Assembly (NCBI RefSeq): GCF_001428505.1
Contig: NZ_LMHU01000007.1
Coordinates: 310,133-374,132 of the forward strand
Source of the DNA: Terrabacter sp. Root181
GTDB lineage: Bacteria; Actinomycetota; Actinomycetes; Actinomycetales; Dermatophilaceae
Direction of reading: 5' to 3'
Length of the DNA stretch: 64,000 nucleotides
The notes under the pieces are model-generated. The model did no database searches. It was not told the DNA's origin and worked only from the letters and a program-made list of their open reading frames with translations. This document shows, one piece after another, positions 8,365 to 17,818 of the stretch (position 1 is the stretch's first letter; every line of letters starts with the position of its first letter). Position numbers and translations under genes: made by a program.

Positions 8365-9363
8365 TCAGGCGAGATGGTCGGTCCGATTGGTGAATGCCAC
8401 CGACGCGGACCCGTTCTCCCAGACCTCGACCGCGGTGAGGCTGCCGGGCGCCGTCGCGACGGCCCAGAAGCGCTCCACGGGCGTGCCGAGCACGTCGGCG
8501 AGGACCGAGAGCACGCCCCGCCTGCTCGTCACCGCGACGACGGTGCCGCCTGACGCCGTGAGCGAGTGGTATGCCGTCCGCACCCTGTCGTCGGCCCCCT
8601 CGCCGGGTGCCTGGCCGGACCAGTCACCCGCCGTGTGCGGCTCGACCTCGAGAGCCGCGGCGAGGTCGGCCGCCATGCGCGTGGCAAGGTCGTCGTCGGC
8701 ACCGACGACGCTCGTGCCGGGCCCGACGAGGCGCCGGACGGCCGTGACGATGCGGGGCACCGCAGCATCGTCGAGCGGCGCCTGGACGAGCAGCAGCCGC
8801 AGGGGGCGGCTGCTCGTCGGGGTGGAGGCGACCTCTGAGTCACCTTGCGCCGGAAGGGAGCTCGACTCTCGATCGGCGTCGGAGCCGTCACCGGTCACGT
8901 TCGTCAGGATCCGGTGGACGCTCTTGCCGTCCATCGCGTCGTTGCTCAGCGCGTCGGCGTCCTTGTTCTTCTCGCGCGGGATCCACTCGAAGTCGACGCT
9001 GCCGCCGGCGTCGGAGATCTCGGCGCACAGGTCGCGGGCCTCGAGCGCGAGCCGGCGCATGTCCTCGTGCTTGATCTTCCAGCGGCCCGACATCTGCTCG
9101 ACGACGAGCTTGGAGTCCATCTTGACGCGCACGGTGGCGCCGGGGTCGAGGTCGAGCACGGCCCGCAGCCCGGCGATCAGACCGGAGTACTCCGCCACGT
9201 TGTTGCTGGCCTTGCCCAGCGGCTCGGCCAGCTCGACGAGGACGCGGCCGTTCGCAGGGTCACGGACGAGGGCGCCGTAACCGGCCACCCCCGGGTTGCC
9301 CCGTGAGCCGCCGTCGGCCTCGACGACGAGCCGGCGTCCCGACCCGCGAGACGCAGCGGTCAC
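8365..9363 (-). CDS. RNase HI fused to a degenerate phosphatase-like domain
   Basis: The N-terminal ~140 residues are RNase HI: VEADGGSRGNPG, NNVAEYSGL, KMDSKLVVEQM and NKDADALSND provide the metal-binding Asp/Glu set. After an acidic linker the C-terminal ~135 residues align in my reading with the histidine-phosphatase (CobC-like) domain of the actinobacterial fusion (Rv2228c type). However, the RHG motif is absent (LRLLLVQAP instead) and the second catalytic His position reads VAVTSRRG. The ending LTAVEVWENGSASVAFTNRTDHL still looks like that family. GTG 9363 overlaps the upstream stop (GTGA). Removal of RNA from hybrids is expected; phosphatase activity is not. Confidence 0.85.
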   Translation of the reverse strand: MTAASRGSGRRLVVEADGGSRGNPGVAGYGALVRDPANGRVLVELAEPLGKASNNVAEYSGLIAGLRAVLDLDPGATVRVKMDSKLVVEQMSGRWKIKHEDMRRLALEARDLCAEISDAGGSVDFEWIPREKNKDADALSNDAMDGKSVHRILTNVTGDGSDADRESSSLPAQGDSEVASTPTSSRPLRLLLVQAPLDDAAVPRIVTAVRRLVGPGTSVVGADDDLATRMAADLAAALEVEPHTAGDWSGQAPGEGADDRVRTAYHSLTASGGTVVAVTSRRGVLSVLADVLGTPVERFWAVATAPGSLTAVEVWENGSASVAFTNRTDHLA

Positions 9364-10100
9364 AGACCGGACTCGCCCGTACGGATCATGATGCGACGGC
9401 ACTCCTCGCAGCGCACGACCTCGTCCTCCGGAGCGTTGCGGATGCGGGCAAGGTCGACGTTTCCGAGCTCGAGCCGGCACCCGCCGCAGCGGCGGTGGCG
9501 CAGCTCGGCGGCGGCCATGCCACCGCTGCTGGCGCGGATCTTCTCGTAGAGGGCGATGAGCTCGTCACCGACACCCGCGACGATGTCGGCCCGCCCGGAG
9601 CCCACCTTCTCGGCCTCGGCGTCGAGCGTCGAGATGGCGGCGGCGCGCTCGGACTCGAGGGTCTCGACGCGTTCGGCGAGCTCGACCCGGCGGCCCTCGA
9701 GCTCGGTGACCCGGGCCGTGAGCGACTCGGACCGCTCCATCACCTCCAGCTCGACGTCCTCGAGCTCGGCCTGGCGGCGCGCCAACGAGGTCAGCTCGTG
9801 CTGGAGTGCCTGGAGGTCCTTGGCGCTGCCCTGGCCCGCGTCGAGACGCGACTGGTTGCGCGCCGCACGGTCGCGCACGAGCTGGACGTCCTGGTCGGCC
9901 TTGGTCAGCTCGCGCTGGACGTCGCCGGCGGCGGTGCGGGCGTTGACGATCTCCGTCTCGAGCGCCCCGAGCTCACGCCGGGCCGCCTCGACCGCCGGGG
10001 TCTGCGGCAACGTCGCCTTCGCGTGCCTGATCTGGTCCAGACGGGTGTCGATCGCCTGCAGGTCGAGCAGGCGCCACTGGCGGGACGGGTCGGCTTTCAG
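9360..10100 (-). CDS. coiled-coil zinc-ribbon protein (Rv2229c-like), CTG start
   Basis: A 246-residue protein of mostly long coiled coil (residues ~30-175) and a C4 zinc ribbon, CGGC ... CEEC, near the C-terminus. Family members are conserved next to NIF3 and RNase H in Actinobacteria; their function is unknown. The best start is CTG at 10100: it overlaps the NIF3 TGA as CTGA, has GGAGG 6 nt upstream, and gives KADPSRQWRLLDLQAIDTRL, which matches the conserved N-terminus. No ATG, GTG or TTG is available near that point in this frame. An upstream in-frame start would run far into the NIF3 gene. Confidence 0.88.
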   Translation of the reverse strand: MKADPSRQWRLLDLQAIDTRLDQIRHAKATLPQTPAVEAARRELGALETEIVNARTAAGDVQRELTKADQDVQLVRDRAARNQSRLDAGQGSAKDLQALQHELTSLARRQAELEDVELEVMERSESLTARVTELEGRRVELAERVETLESERAAAISTLDAEAEKVGSGRADIVAGVGDELIALYEKIRASSGGMAAAELRHRRCGGCRLELGNVDLARIRNAPEDEVVRCEECRRIMIRTGESGL

Positions 10101-10987
10101 GACACACCTCCGGTTTCGGGAGCCGCGCGGTCGGCCCGCGCGGCGTTCGCACCGACGACGAACGTCCACGGCTCGGTGCGGATGGCTGAGACTCTGGTCT
10201 CGACCCTAGTCGCTCCGGGCACGTGCTCCAGCGCCGAGAGCAGGCGCTCGCGTCCGCTCACGAGCCACAGCGACTCCGTGGCCCAGTGCCCGGCGTCGAC
10301 GAGGTAGGGAGGCCCGCCACGGGCCTCCTCCCGAGCCTCCAGGACGGGGTGGTGGCGCAGGTCCGCCGTCACGTAGACGTGGGCCCCGCTCGCGCGCACG
10401 TCGTCGAAGCGGTCGTCGCCCGATCCGCCCATGACGGCGACCGTGGAGACCAAGCCCTTGGGATCACCGCTCACCCGGATGCCGCCGGCGGTGGCGGGCA
10501 GGACCGAGACGACGAGGTCGGCGAACTCGGCGAGCGTCATCGCGGAGGCGAGCTCGCCGACCCGACCGATCGCGTGGGCGCCCTCGCTCGACAGCGGGCG
10601 CTGCTCGCCCAGCCCGAGCGCGTCGGCGAGGACCGTCGAGACCCCGGGGACGGCGACGTCGGCGTTCGTGTGGCCCACCCACAGCGCGACACCGGCACGC
10701 ACGAGGGCCGTCACGGATGCGCCCTTCGCCGACGACGTCGCGACCGAGTGGACCCCACGCAGCAGCAGCGGGTGGTGCGTCACGAGCAGGTCGGCGCCCC
10801 ACTCGCGCGCCTCGTCGATGACGGCGAGGGTCGGGTCGAGCGCGAAGAGGATGCGGCGTACCGGCTGGTCGAGGTCACCCGTCACGAGGCCGACGCGGTC
10901 CCACTCGGCCGCGTCCCCGAGGGGGTAGAGGGACTCGAGCGCCGCGACGACGTCACGGAGGCTGAGGGCGGGGGCGGGGTCGTCCAC
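10097..10987 (-). CDS. NIF3-like dinuclear metal protein
   Basis: A 296-residue member of the NIF3/YqfO family. Metal-ligand motifs are visible: LLVTHHPLLLRGV, VGHTNADVA and, near the end, LVDAGHWATES. The family may be a cyclohydrolase-like enzyme or iron-related factor; its role is not settled. The start chosen is GTG 10987, the first in-frame start after the tRNA-Val gene, whose 3' end is only 2 nt away. An upstream frame extension would translate the tRNA itself. The stop overlaps the zinc-ribbon CTG start. These three genes form one unit (NIF3, zinc ribbon, RNase H). Confidence 0.87.
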   Translation of the reverse strand: MDDPAPALSLRDVVAALESLYPLGDAAEWDRVGLVTGDLDQPVRRILFALDPTLAVIDEAREWGADLLVTHHPLLLRGVHSVATSSAKGASVTALVRAGVALWVGHTNADVAVPGVSTVLADALGLGEQRPLSSEGAHAIGRVGELASAMTLAEFADLVVSVLPATAGGIRVSGDPKGLVSTVAVMGGSGDDRFDDVRASGAHVYVTADLRHHPVLEAREEARGGPPYLVDAGHWATESLWLVSGRERLLSALEHVPGATRVETRVSAIRTEPWTFVVGANAARADRAAPETGGVS

Positions 10988-10988
10988 G

Positions 10989-11061
10989 TGGGCCCGGCCG
11001 GGCTCGAACCGACGACACCCGCGGTGTAAACGCGGTGCTCTACCAACTGAGCTACAGGCCC
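10989..11061 (-). tRNA. tRNA-Val (anticodon TAC)
   Basis: A 73-nt cloverleaf: acceptor GGGCCTG/CGGGCCC, D-arm GCTC...GAGC, anticodon stem CCGCG/CGCGG with loop TTTACAC (anticodon TAC), T-arm loop TTCGAGC, discriminator A. CCA is not encoded. It lies 34 nt downstream of ahpE and directly upstream of NIF3 on the same strand. Confidence 0.97.
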
Positions 11062-11095
11062 TCACGTGCCGGCCGGGGTCACCGACGGGCGGCGG

Positions 11096-11623
11096 TCAGC
11101 CTACGGCATCGCGCTGGCTCGCGCGGAGCGTCGCGAGCGCCTCGCGGTAGGCCCTGAAGTCTCGGCCCTGGCCGATGCCTCGGACCTCGGTCCAGACGAT
11201 CCGACCGGAGCGGTCGAGCAGGAACGTCCCCCGCAGCGCGAAGCCGTCCTCGTCGTCGAGGACGCCGTAGCGTCGCGCCACCTCGCCGTGCGGCCAGAAG
11301 TCCGACAGGAGCGGGAAGAAGTGGCCCTCGGCGTCGGCCCACGCGCGCAGGGTGTACATCGAGTCGCAGGAGATGGCGAAGACCTGGATGTCGTCGTCCT
11401 GGAAGTCCTCGAGCCCGTCGCGGATCTCGCGCAGCTCGCCGCGGCAGATGCCCGAGAACGCCGCCGGGTAGAAGACGACGACGGCGTTCTTCAGGTCGCG
11501 CACGGCCGAGAGGCTGACGTCGACGCCGTACTGGTCGACGAGGGTGAAGTCCGGCGCCAGCGCGCCCACACCCAGCGGGGCGGACGCCTGGACCGGGGAC
11601 TCGGTCGGGTGCGCGTTCGTCAT
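11096..11623 (-). CDS. ahpE: AhpE-type 1-Cys peroxiredoxin
   Basis: A thiol peroxidase of 175 residues. The peroxidatic loop is FYPAAFSGICRGEL with Cys60, and the conserved catalytic Pro/Thr position is replaced by PAAFSGIC as in AhpE. A second resolving Cys pair is not obvious (one more Cys in AISCDSMY), so mycothiol or another thiol partner is likely. Position between DUF3052 and NIF3 matches the M. tuberculosis order. A CACACT box lies 7 nt before the ATG, so it may be leaderless. Confidence 0.88.
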   Translation of the reverse strand: MTNAHPTESPVQASAPLGVGALAPDFTLVDQYGVDVSLSAVRDLKNAVVVFYPAAFSGICRGELREIRDGLEDFQDDDIQVFAISCDSMYTLRAWADAEGHFFPLLSDFWPHGEVARRYGVLDDEDGFALRGTFLLDRSGRIVWTEVRGIGQGRDFRAYREALATLRASQRDAVG

Positions 11624-11738
11624 GGCGGCAAGTGTGACACCACCGCCCGAGTGCCCGCGTCACCCTGGACACCGGCCCGACGTCGGGCCCTCGGGTCACG
11701 GGGCATCACGGTGCCGTCAGTGTGCCCTCAGTGTGCCC

Positions 11739-12161
11739 TCAGCGGCGCGGACCCTTGGGTGGCATGAGGCGCGTGGCCGCCCAGTCGGCGGCGACGTTCA
11801 CCTGTCCGCCGGTCGTCAGGCCGGCCGTCGAGGCGGCCTCCTCGACCTCGCTCGCGTCGACGTGTCCCGATCGGCCGGACTTCGGCGTCAGCAGCACGAT
11901 GAAGCCCTGGTCGAAGAGCTTGGTCAGCCCGTCGACCATGAGGTCGACGAGGTCGTCGTCACCGTCGCGGTACCAGATGAGCACCCCGTCAGCGCCGTCG
12001 TTGAAGTCCTCGTCCTCGAGCTCTGTCCCGATGGCGTCCTCGAGCTCGAACCGCAGGTCGTCGTCGACGTCGTCGTCATAGCCGAACTCCTGGATGACCT
12101 GCCCCTTGGCAAATCCGAGCTTGCTGAAGGACGCCGCTCCCGCGGTCTCGCTCACTGTCAC
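11739..12161 (-). CDS. DUF3052 family protein
   Basis: A 140-residue, acidic protein ([19 protein letters not shown] region) of the DUF3052 family, which is conserved between ahpE and aceE in Actinobacteria (Rv2239c type). The function is unknown. Two GTG starts are possible, 12161 and 12155; GAGAGG lies 4 or 10 nt upstream of them. It is divergent from aceE with about 290 nt between them. Confidence 0.85.
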   Translation of the reverse strand: MTVSETAGAASFSKLGFAKGQVIQEFGYDDDVDDDLRFELEDAIGTELEDEDFNDGADGVLIWYRDGDDDLVDLMVDGLTKLFDQGFIVLLTPKSGRSGHVDASEVEEAASTAGLTTGGQVNVAADWAATRLMPPKGPRR

Positions 12162-12451
12162 CGGTCCTCTCGATCGGTTGGTGCGTCGTGTCGCGGCGTG
12201 GGTGCCACGACATCAGTGCACTGGCTCCGACGCTATCGCGCAAGCCCGACCCGATGGGCGCAGAACGCGCGCGCCGCGCCCGAGGGAGCACACGGCATAC
12301 CACCGGCTGGGACGGTGGCGGCGTCGAAGCGGGCGGTCCCGGTGCTGGACCCGAGTGTGACGGCCACCACGGTTTGGTAGAGGATGGGTGGGTGCAGCGC
12401 CGTGGCCGACCGGCCGCGGGCGCCGCCTCGCGACGAGAAAGGACCCACGAC
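12162..12451. promoter_or_regulatory. divergent DUF3052 / aceE intergenic region
   Basis: About 290 nt with no gene. It holds one CGGCATAC (12293-12300), a candidate aceE -10 TAGAGG/GAGGAT near 12376-12385, and the aceE Shine-Dalgarno GAGAAAGGA at 12435-12443. I see no clear operator palindrome. Confidence 0.4.
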
Positions 12452-15223
12452 GTGGCATCCGAGGCCGGACCGATCCTCAACGGCATCCCCAGTCAGCTCC
12501 CGGACATCGACCCGGACGAGACGCAGGAGTGGATCGACTCCCTCGACGCCGTCCTCGACGAGAAGGGCCGGACGCGGGCGCGCTACATCATGCTCAAGCT
12601 CATCGAGCGTGCGCGTCAGCAGCAGGTCGGCGTCCCGTCCCTGACGGCGACCGACTACATCAACACGATCCCGCCAGAGCGCGAGCCGTGGTTCCCCGGC
12701 GACGAGGACGTCGAGCGCGAGATGCGCCGCTACATCCGCTGGAACGCCGCGATCATGGTCCACCGCGCCCAGCGTCCCGGCATCGGGGTCGGTGGCCACA
12801 TCTCGACGTACGCGTCCGCCGCGACGCTCTACGAGGTGGGCATGAACCACTTCTTCCGCGGCAAGGACCACCCGGGCGGCGGCGACCAGATCTACTTCCA
12901 GGGCCACGCCTCCCCCGGCATGTACGCCCGCAGCTTCCTCGAGGGCCACCTCACCGAGGCGCAGCTCGACGGCTTCCGCCAGGAGAAGAGCCACGTCGTC
13001 GACGGCGCCGTCCAGGCCGTGCCGTCCTACCCGCACCCGCGGCTGCTCCCCAACTACTGGGAGTTCCCGACGGTCTCGATGGGCATCGGCCCGATGAACG
13101 CGATCTACCAGGCGCAGTTCAACAAGTACCTCCACAACCGCGGCATCAAGGACACCAGCCAGCAGGACGTCTGGGCCTTCCTCGGCGACGGCGAGATGGA
13201 CGAGCCCGAGTCGCGCGGCCTGCTCCAGCTCGCGGCCAACGAGGAGCTCGACAACCTCAACTTCGTCATCAACTGCAACCTGCAGCGACTCGACGGCCCG
13301 GTCCGCGGCAACGGCAAGATCATCCAGGAGCTCGAGGCGTTCTTCCGCGGCGCCGGCTGGAACGTCATCAAGGTCGTGTGGGGCCGCGGCTGGGACCCGC
13401 TGCTCGCCGCCGACCGCGACGGTGCGCTCGTGCACATCATGAACCAGACCAGCGACGGCGACTACCAGACCTTCCGTGCCAACGACGGCAAGTACGTCCG
13501 CGACCACTTCTTCGGACGCGACCCGCGCACCGCCAAGATGGTCGAGGACTGGACCGACGAGCAGGTCTGGTGGGACCTCAAGCGCGGCGGCCACGACTAC
13601 CGCAAGGTCTACGCGGCCTACCAGGCGGCGCGCCAGCACACGGGGCAGCCGACCGTCATTCTCGCCAAGACCATCAAGGGCTACGGCCTCGGCTCGCACT
13701 TCGCGGGCCGCAACGCCACGCACCAGATGAAGAAGATGACGCTGGACGACCTCAAGACCTTCCGCGACAGCCTGCGCATCCCGATCACCGACGAGCAGCT
13801 CGAGGCCAACCCCTACCAACCGCCGTACTACCACCCGGGTGCCGACAGCGAGGTCATCAAGTACTCCGTCGACCGCCGCCAGAAGCTCGGTGGCACGCTG
13901 CCGAGCCGCCGCGTCGACTTCGAGCCGGTCAAGCTGCCCGGAGACGAGGCGTACGCCCAGGTCAAGAAGGGGTCGGGCAAGCAGGAGGTCGCCACGACGA
14001 TGGCGTTCGTCCGCCTGCTCAAGGACCTGCTGCGCGACAAGGAGTTCGGCCCTCGCATCGTGCCGATCATCCCGGACGAGGCGCGCACGTTCGGCATGGA
14101 CGCGTTCTTCCCGACGATCAAGATCTACAACCCCAACGGGCAGAACTACACGCCGGTCGACGCCGAGCTCATGCTCGCCTACCGCGAGAACGTCAGCGGC
14201 CAGATCCTGCACCTCGGCATCAACGAGGCGGGCTCGCTCGCGGCGTTCACGGCCGCCGGCACGTCCTACGCCACGCACGGCAAGCCGATGATCCCCATCT
14301 ACGTCTTCTACTCGATGTTCGGCTTCCAGCGCACGGGCGACTCGATCTGGGCGGCCGCCGACCAGATGACCCGCGGCTTCCTCATCGGCGCCACGGCCGG
14401 TCGCACGACCCTGACCGGTGAGGGCCTGCAGCACGCCGACGGGCACAGCCCGCTCCTCGCGTCGACGAACCCCGCAGTCGTGCACTACGACCCGGCGTAC
14501 GCCTACGAGGTCGCGCACATCATGCAGGACGGCCTCAAGCGGATGTACGGCGAGGGCAACACGCCCGAGGAGTCGAACCTCATCTACTACCTCACCGTCT
14601 ACAACGAGCCGATCCAGCAGCCCAAGGAGCCCGAGGGCGTCGACGTCGAGGGCATCCTGCGCGGCATGCACCGCATCTCGCAGGCCGACACCACGGGCTG
14701 GACGCACGAGGCGCCGCGCGCCCAGCTGCTCGGCTCGGGCGTCGGTGTCCCGTGGGTGCTCGAGGCGCAGCAGCTGCTCGCCGACGACTGGGGGGTGGCC
14801 GCCGACGTGTGGTCGGTGACCTCGTGGAACGAGCTGCGCCGTGACGGCCTCGCGGCCGACAACCAGGAGTTCCTCAGGCCCGAGGGCCCGCCGATCAAGC
14901 CGTGGGTCACCCAGTGCCTCGAGGGCACCGAGGGCCCGGTCGTGGGCGTGTCCGACTACATGCGGGCCGTCCAGGACCAGATCCGCGAGTGGGTCCCCGG
15001 CACCTACGCCACCCTGGGCGCCGACGGCTTCGGCTTCTCCGACACCCGCGCTGCGGCCCGTCGCTTCTTCAAGATCGACGGCCCCTCGGTCGCGGTGCGC
15101 ACGCTGCAGCTGCTTGCCAAGGAGGGCAAGGTCGACGCCGACGTCCCGCGCCGCGCGGCCGAGAAGTACCAGCTCGACGACGTCACGGCCGGCACGTCGG
15201 GCAACGCGGGCGGCGAGAGCTGA
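12452..15223 (+). CDS. aceE: pyruvate dehydrogenase E1 component, homodimeric type
   Basis: Decarboxylates pyruvate with thiamine diphosphate and passes the acetyl group to the E2 lipoyl domain. 923 residues is the normal length. The thiamine-binding region reads [12 protein letters not shown] ... [16 protein letters not shown], and [19 protein letters not shown] plus [28 protein letters not shown] are E1 hallmarks. GTG 12452 was chosen because GAGAAAGGA precedes it by 8 nt and it gives the conserved start [23 protein letters not shown] long hairpin at 15239-15287 follows, so it is probably monocistronic. E2 and E3 are not in this window. Confidence 0.95.
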   Translation: MASEAGPILNGIPSQLPDIDPDETQEWIDSLDAVLDEKGRTRARYIMLKLIERARQQQVGVPSLTATDYINTIPPEREPWFPGDEDVEREMRRYIRWNAAIMVHRAQRPGIGVGGHISTYASAATLYEVGMNHFFRGKDHPGGGDQIYFQGHASPGMYARSFLEGHLTEAQLDGFRQEKSHVVDGAVQAVPSYPHPRLLPNYWEFPTVSMGIGPMNAIYQAQFNKYLHNRGIKDTSQQDVWAFLGDGEMDEPESRGLLQLAANEELDNLNFVINCNLQRLDGPVRGNGKIIQELEAFFRGAGWNVIKVVWGRGWDPLLAADRDGALVHIMNQTSDGDYQTFRANDGKYVRDHFFGRDPRTAKMVEDWTDEQVWWDLKRGGHDYRKVYAAYQAARQHTGQPTVILAKTIKGYGLGSHFAGRNATHQMKKMTLDDLKTFRDSLRIPITDEQLEANPYQPPYYHPGADSEVIKYSVDRRQKLGGTLPSRRVDFEPVKLPGDEAYAQVKKGSGKQEVATTMAFVRLLKDLLRDKEFGPRIVPIIPDEARTFGMDAFFPTIKIYNPNGQNYTPVDAELMLAYRENVSGQILHLGINEAGSLAAFTAAGTSYATHGKPMIPIYVFYSMFGFQRTGDSIWAAADQMTRGFLIGATAGRTTLTGEGLQHADGHSPLLASTNPAVVHYDPAYAYEVAHIMQDGLKRMYGEGNTPEESNLIYYLTVYNEPIQQPKEPEGVDVEGILRGMHRISQADTTGWTHEAPRAQLLGSGVGVPWVLEAQQLLADDWGVAADVWSVTSWNELRRDGLAADNQEFLRPEGPPIKPWVTQCLEGTEGPVVGVSDYMRAVQDQIREWVPGTYATLGADGFGFSDTRAAARRFFKIDGPSVAVRTLQLLAKEGKVDADVPRRAAEKYQLDDVTAGTSGNAGGES

Positions 15224-15238
15224 CCCTCCCCCGCTGAC

Positions 15239-15287
15239 GTATGCCGTGTGGCCCGGTCCCTGCCCAGGGGCCGGGCCGCACGCATAC
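15239..15287 (+). terminator. aceE terminator hairpin
   Basis: Arms 15239-15256 and 15271-15287 pair over about 17 bp with one bulge (GTATGCCGTGTGGCCCGG against CCGGGCCGCACGCATAC). The left base is a GTATGCCG copy and the right base ends in GCATAC. It lies 15 nt after the aceE stop and has no U-tract. Confidence 0.8.
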
Positions 15288-15311
15288 CCCCTGGTCACGG
15301 CCACCGCCTCA

Positions 15312-15364
15312 GCAGACTGATCCGCAGCCTGTTCTCGTCCGGATCTGTCGGCCGATCAGTCTGC
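15312..15364. promoter_or_regulatory. 11-bp perfect inverted repeat upstream of argG
   Basis: GCAGACTGATC (15312-15322) and GATCAGTCTGC (15354-15364) are exact inverted copies separated by 31 nt. The element ends 33 nt before the argG -10 box. It could be a two-site operator or a second terminator after aceE; sequence alone does not decide. Confidence 0.5.
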
Positions 15365-15372
15365 CTGCGCGA

Positions 15373-16835
<1,463 letters not shown>

Positions 16836-16860
16836 CCGGCGTCCCGTCGCCAGTCCGGTG

Positions 16861-16900
16861 GAGGTGATCGCGGCCGCCACCCGGCTGCCGGGATCACCTC
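16861..16900 (+). terminator. argG terminator hairpin
   Basis: Perfect 9-bp arms GAGGTGATC (16861-16869) and GATCACCTC (16892-16900) enclose a GC-rich 22-nt loop that can fold further. It starts 25 nt after the argG stop. Confidence 0.7.
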
Positions 16901-17001
16901 GACCGGTGGCGGGGCGCTCGCGTCGGTCGCGTCGAGCTGACCCACGCACCCCTCGGCGGCCCCGGGGTTCCCTCCGTTGGCCGTCGCTAGGGTGTCGGGT
17001 C

Positions 17002-17718
17002 ATGGACTCGACCAGCCACCTCACCGAGAGCGACCACGTCGCCGGGCAGTACGCCTCCACCGACAACCTCCGCACGCGTCGGAGCGTGTGGGGCCCCGGC
17101 CCGGAGGGCGTGTCTCCCGTGGACGTCCTGCGGACGCTCGTGCTGTCCTCCCGGCCGAGGCGAGTCATCGAGATCGGCTGCGGCACAGGCCAGTTCGCCC
17201 GCTCGATCCTTGACCAGGAGCCGAACATCGACTACGTCGCGACCGACCTCTCGCCGGCGATGGTGGAGGCCGCCCGTGCGCTGGGCGTCACCGCTGAGGT
17301 CGCCTCCTCGGACGTGCTGCCCTTCGGCGACGGCACGTGCGACGGCGCCGTCGCGGCCTGGATGCTCTACCACGTGCCCGACCTCGACGGCACCCTGCGC
17401 GAGCTGCGCCGGGTCCTGCGCGACGGCGGCACGCTCCACGTCGCGACGAACGGCCGCGAGCACCTCTCCGGCCTGCTCCGGGAGGCCGGCGGAGAGCCCC
17501 TCGTCACCCAGTTCATGTCGGAGAACGCCGCCGAGGTGCTCGGCCGGCACTTCGAGCACGTCGCCCAGCGGGACGTCGAGACCCGCGCGACCTTCGCCGA
17601 CCACGCGGCCGCGAGCGCCTACCTCGCGACCTTCTCGCCCGAGCTGGCGCAGTCGCTCCCCCACTTCGAGGGCCCGCGGACGTATGCCGGCCACACCGCC
17701 GTCCTGTCGGCGCACTGA
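17002..17718 (+). CDS. class I SAM-dependent methyltransferase
   Basis: A 238-residue methyltransferase of the UbiE/type-11 kind. Motif I VIEIGCGTGQFA, the acidic VATDLSPAMV, and a later GAVAAWMLYHVPDLDGTLRELRRVLRDGG are clear. The substrate is not evident. ATG 17002 lies 8 nt after TAGGGT (16988-16993). Upstream argG is ended by a hairpin and downstream fasR has its own promoter, so it is probably monocistronic. Confidence 0.85.
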   Translation: MDSTSHLTESDHVAGQYASTDNLRTRRSVWGPGPEGVSPVDVLRTLVLSSRPRRVIEIGCGTGQFARSILDQEPNIDYVATDLSPAMVEAARALGVTAEVASSDVLPFGDGTCDGAVAAWMLYHVPDLDGTLRELRRVLRDGGTLHVATNGREHLSGLLREAGGEPLVTQFMSENAAEVLGRHFEHVAQRDVETRATFADHAAASAYLATFSPELAQSLPHFEGPRTYAGHTAVLSAH

Positions 17719-17767
17719 CACCGCGCGTCCCGAGCGGACCCCGTCGGCGGACCATGGCTGACGACCG

Positions 17768-17788
17768 CTTTGTGAGCGGCATACAAAG
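17768..17788. promoter_or_regulatory. candidate operator upstream of fasR
   Basis: CTTTGT (17768-17773) and ACAAAG (17783-17788) form a 21-bp dyad with a 9-nt centre, placed about 20 bp upstream of the fasR -10 box (TAGGCT 17807-17812). Autoregulation is a possibility. One CGGCATAC copy (17777-17784) lies inside it. Confidence 0.4.
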
Positions 17789-17818
17789 TCCGGGTGGGCG
17801 GAGACCTAGGCTGGCCCC

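Noticed and set aside
10988-11065. upstream extension of NIF3 through the tRNA gene
   Set aside because: The extra 26 residues would be translated from the tRNA-Val sequence; the cloverleaf is clear and the extension is a shadow.
11709-11742. 11-bp direct repeats (GTGTGCCCTCA) between ahpE and DUF3052
   Set aside because: Only two exact units plus a partial one; too short to assign meaning.
12233-15304. 1023-codon open frame on the minus strand
   Set aside because: It is antisense to aceE, is rich in Arg/Val/Asp/Leu typical of shadow frames in high-GC DNA, and shows no family motif.
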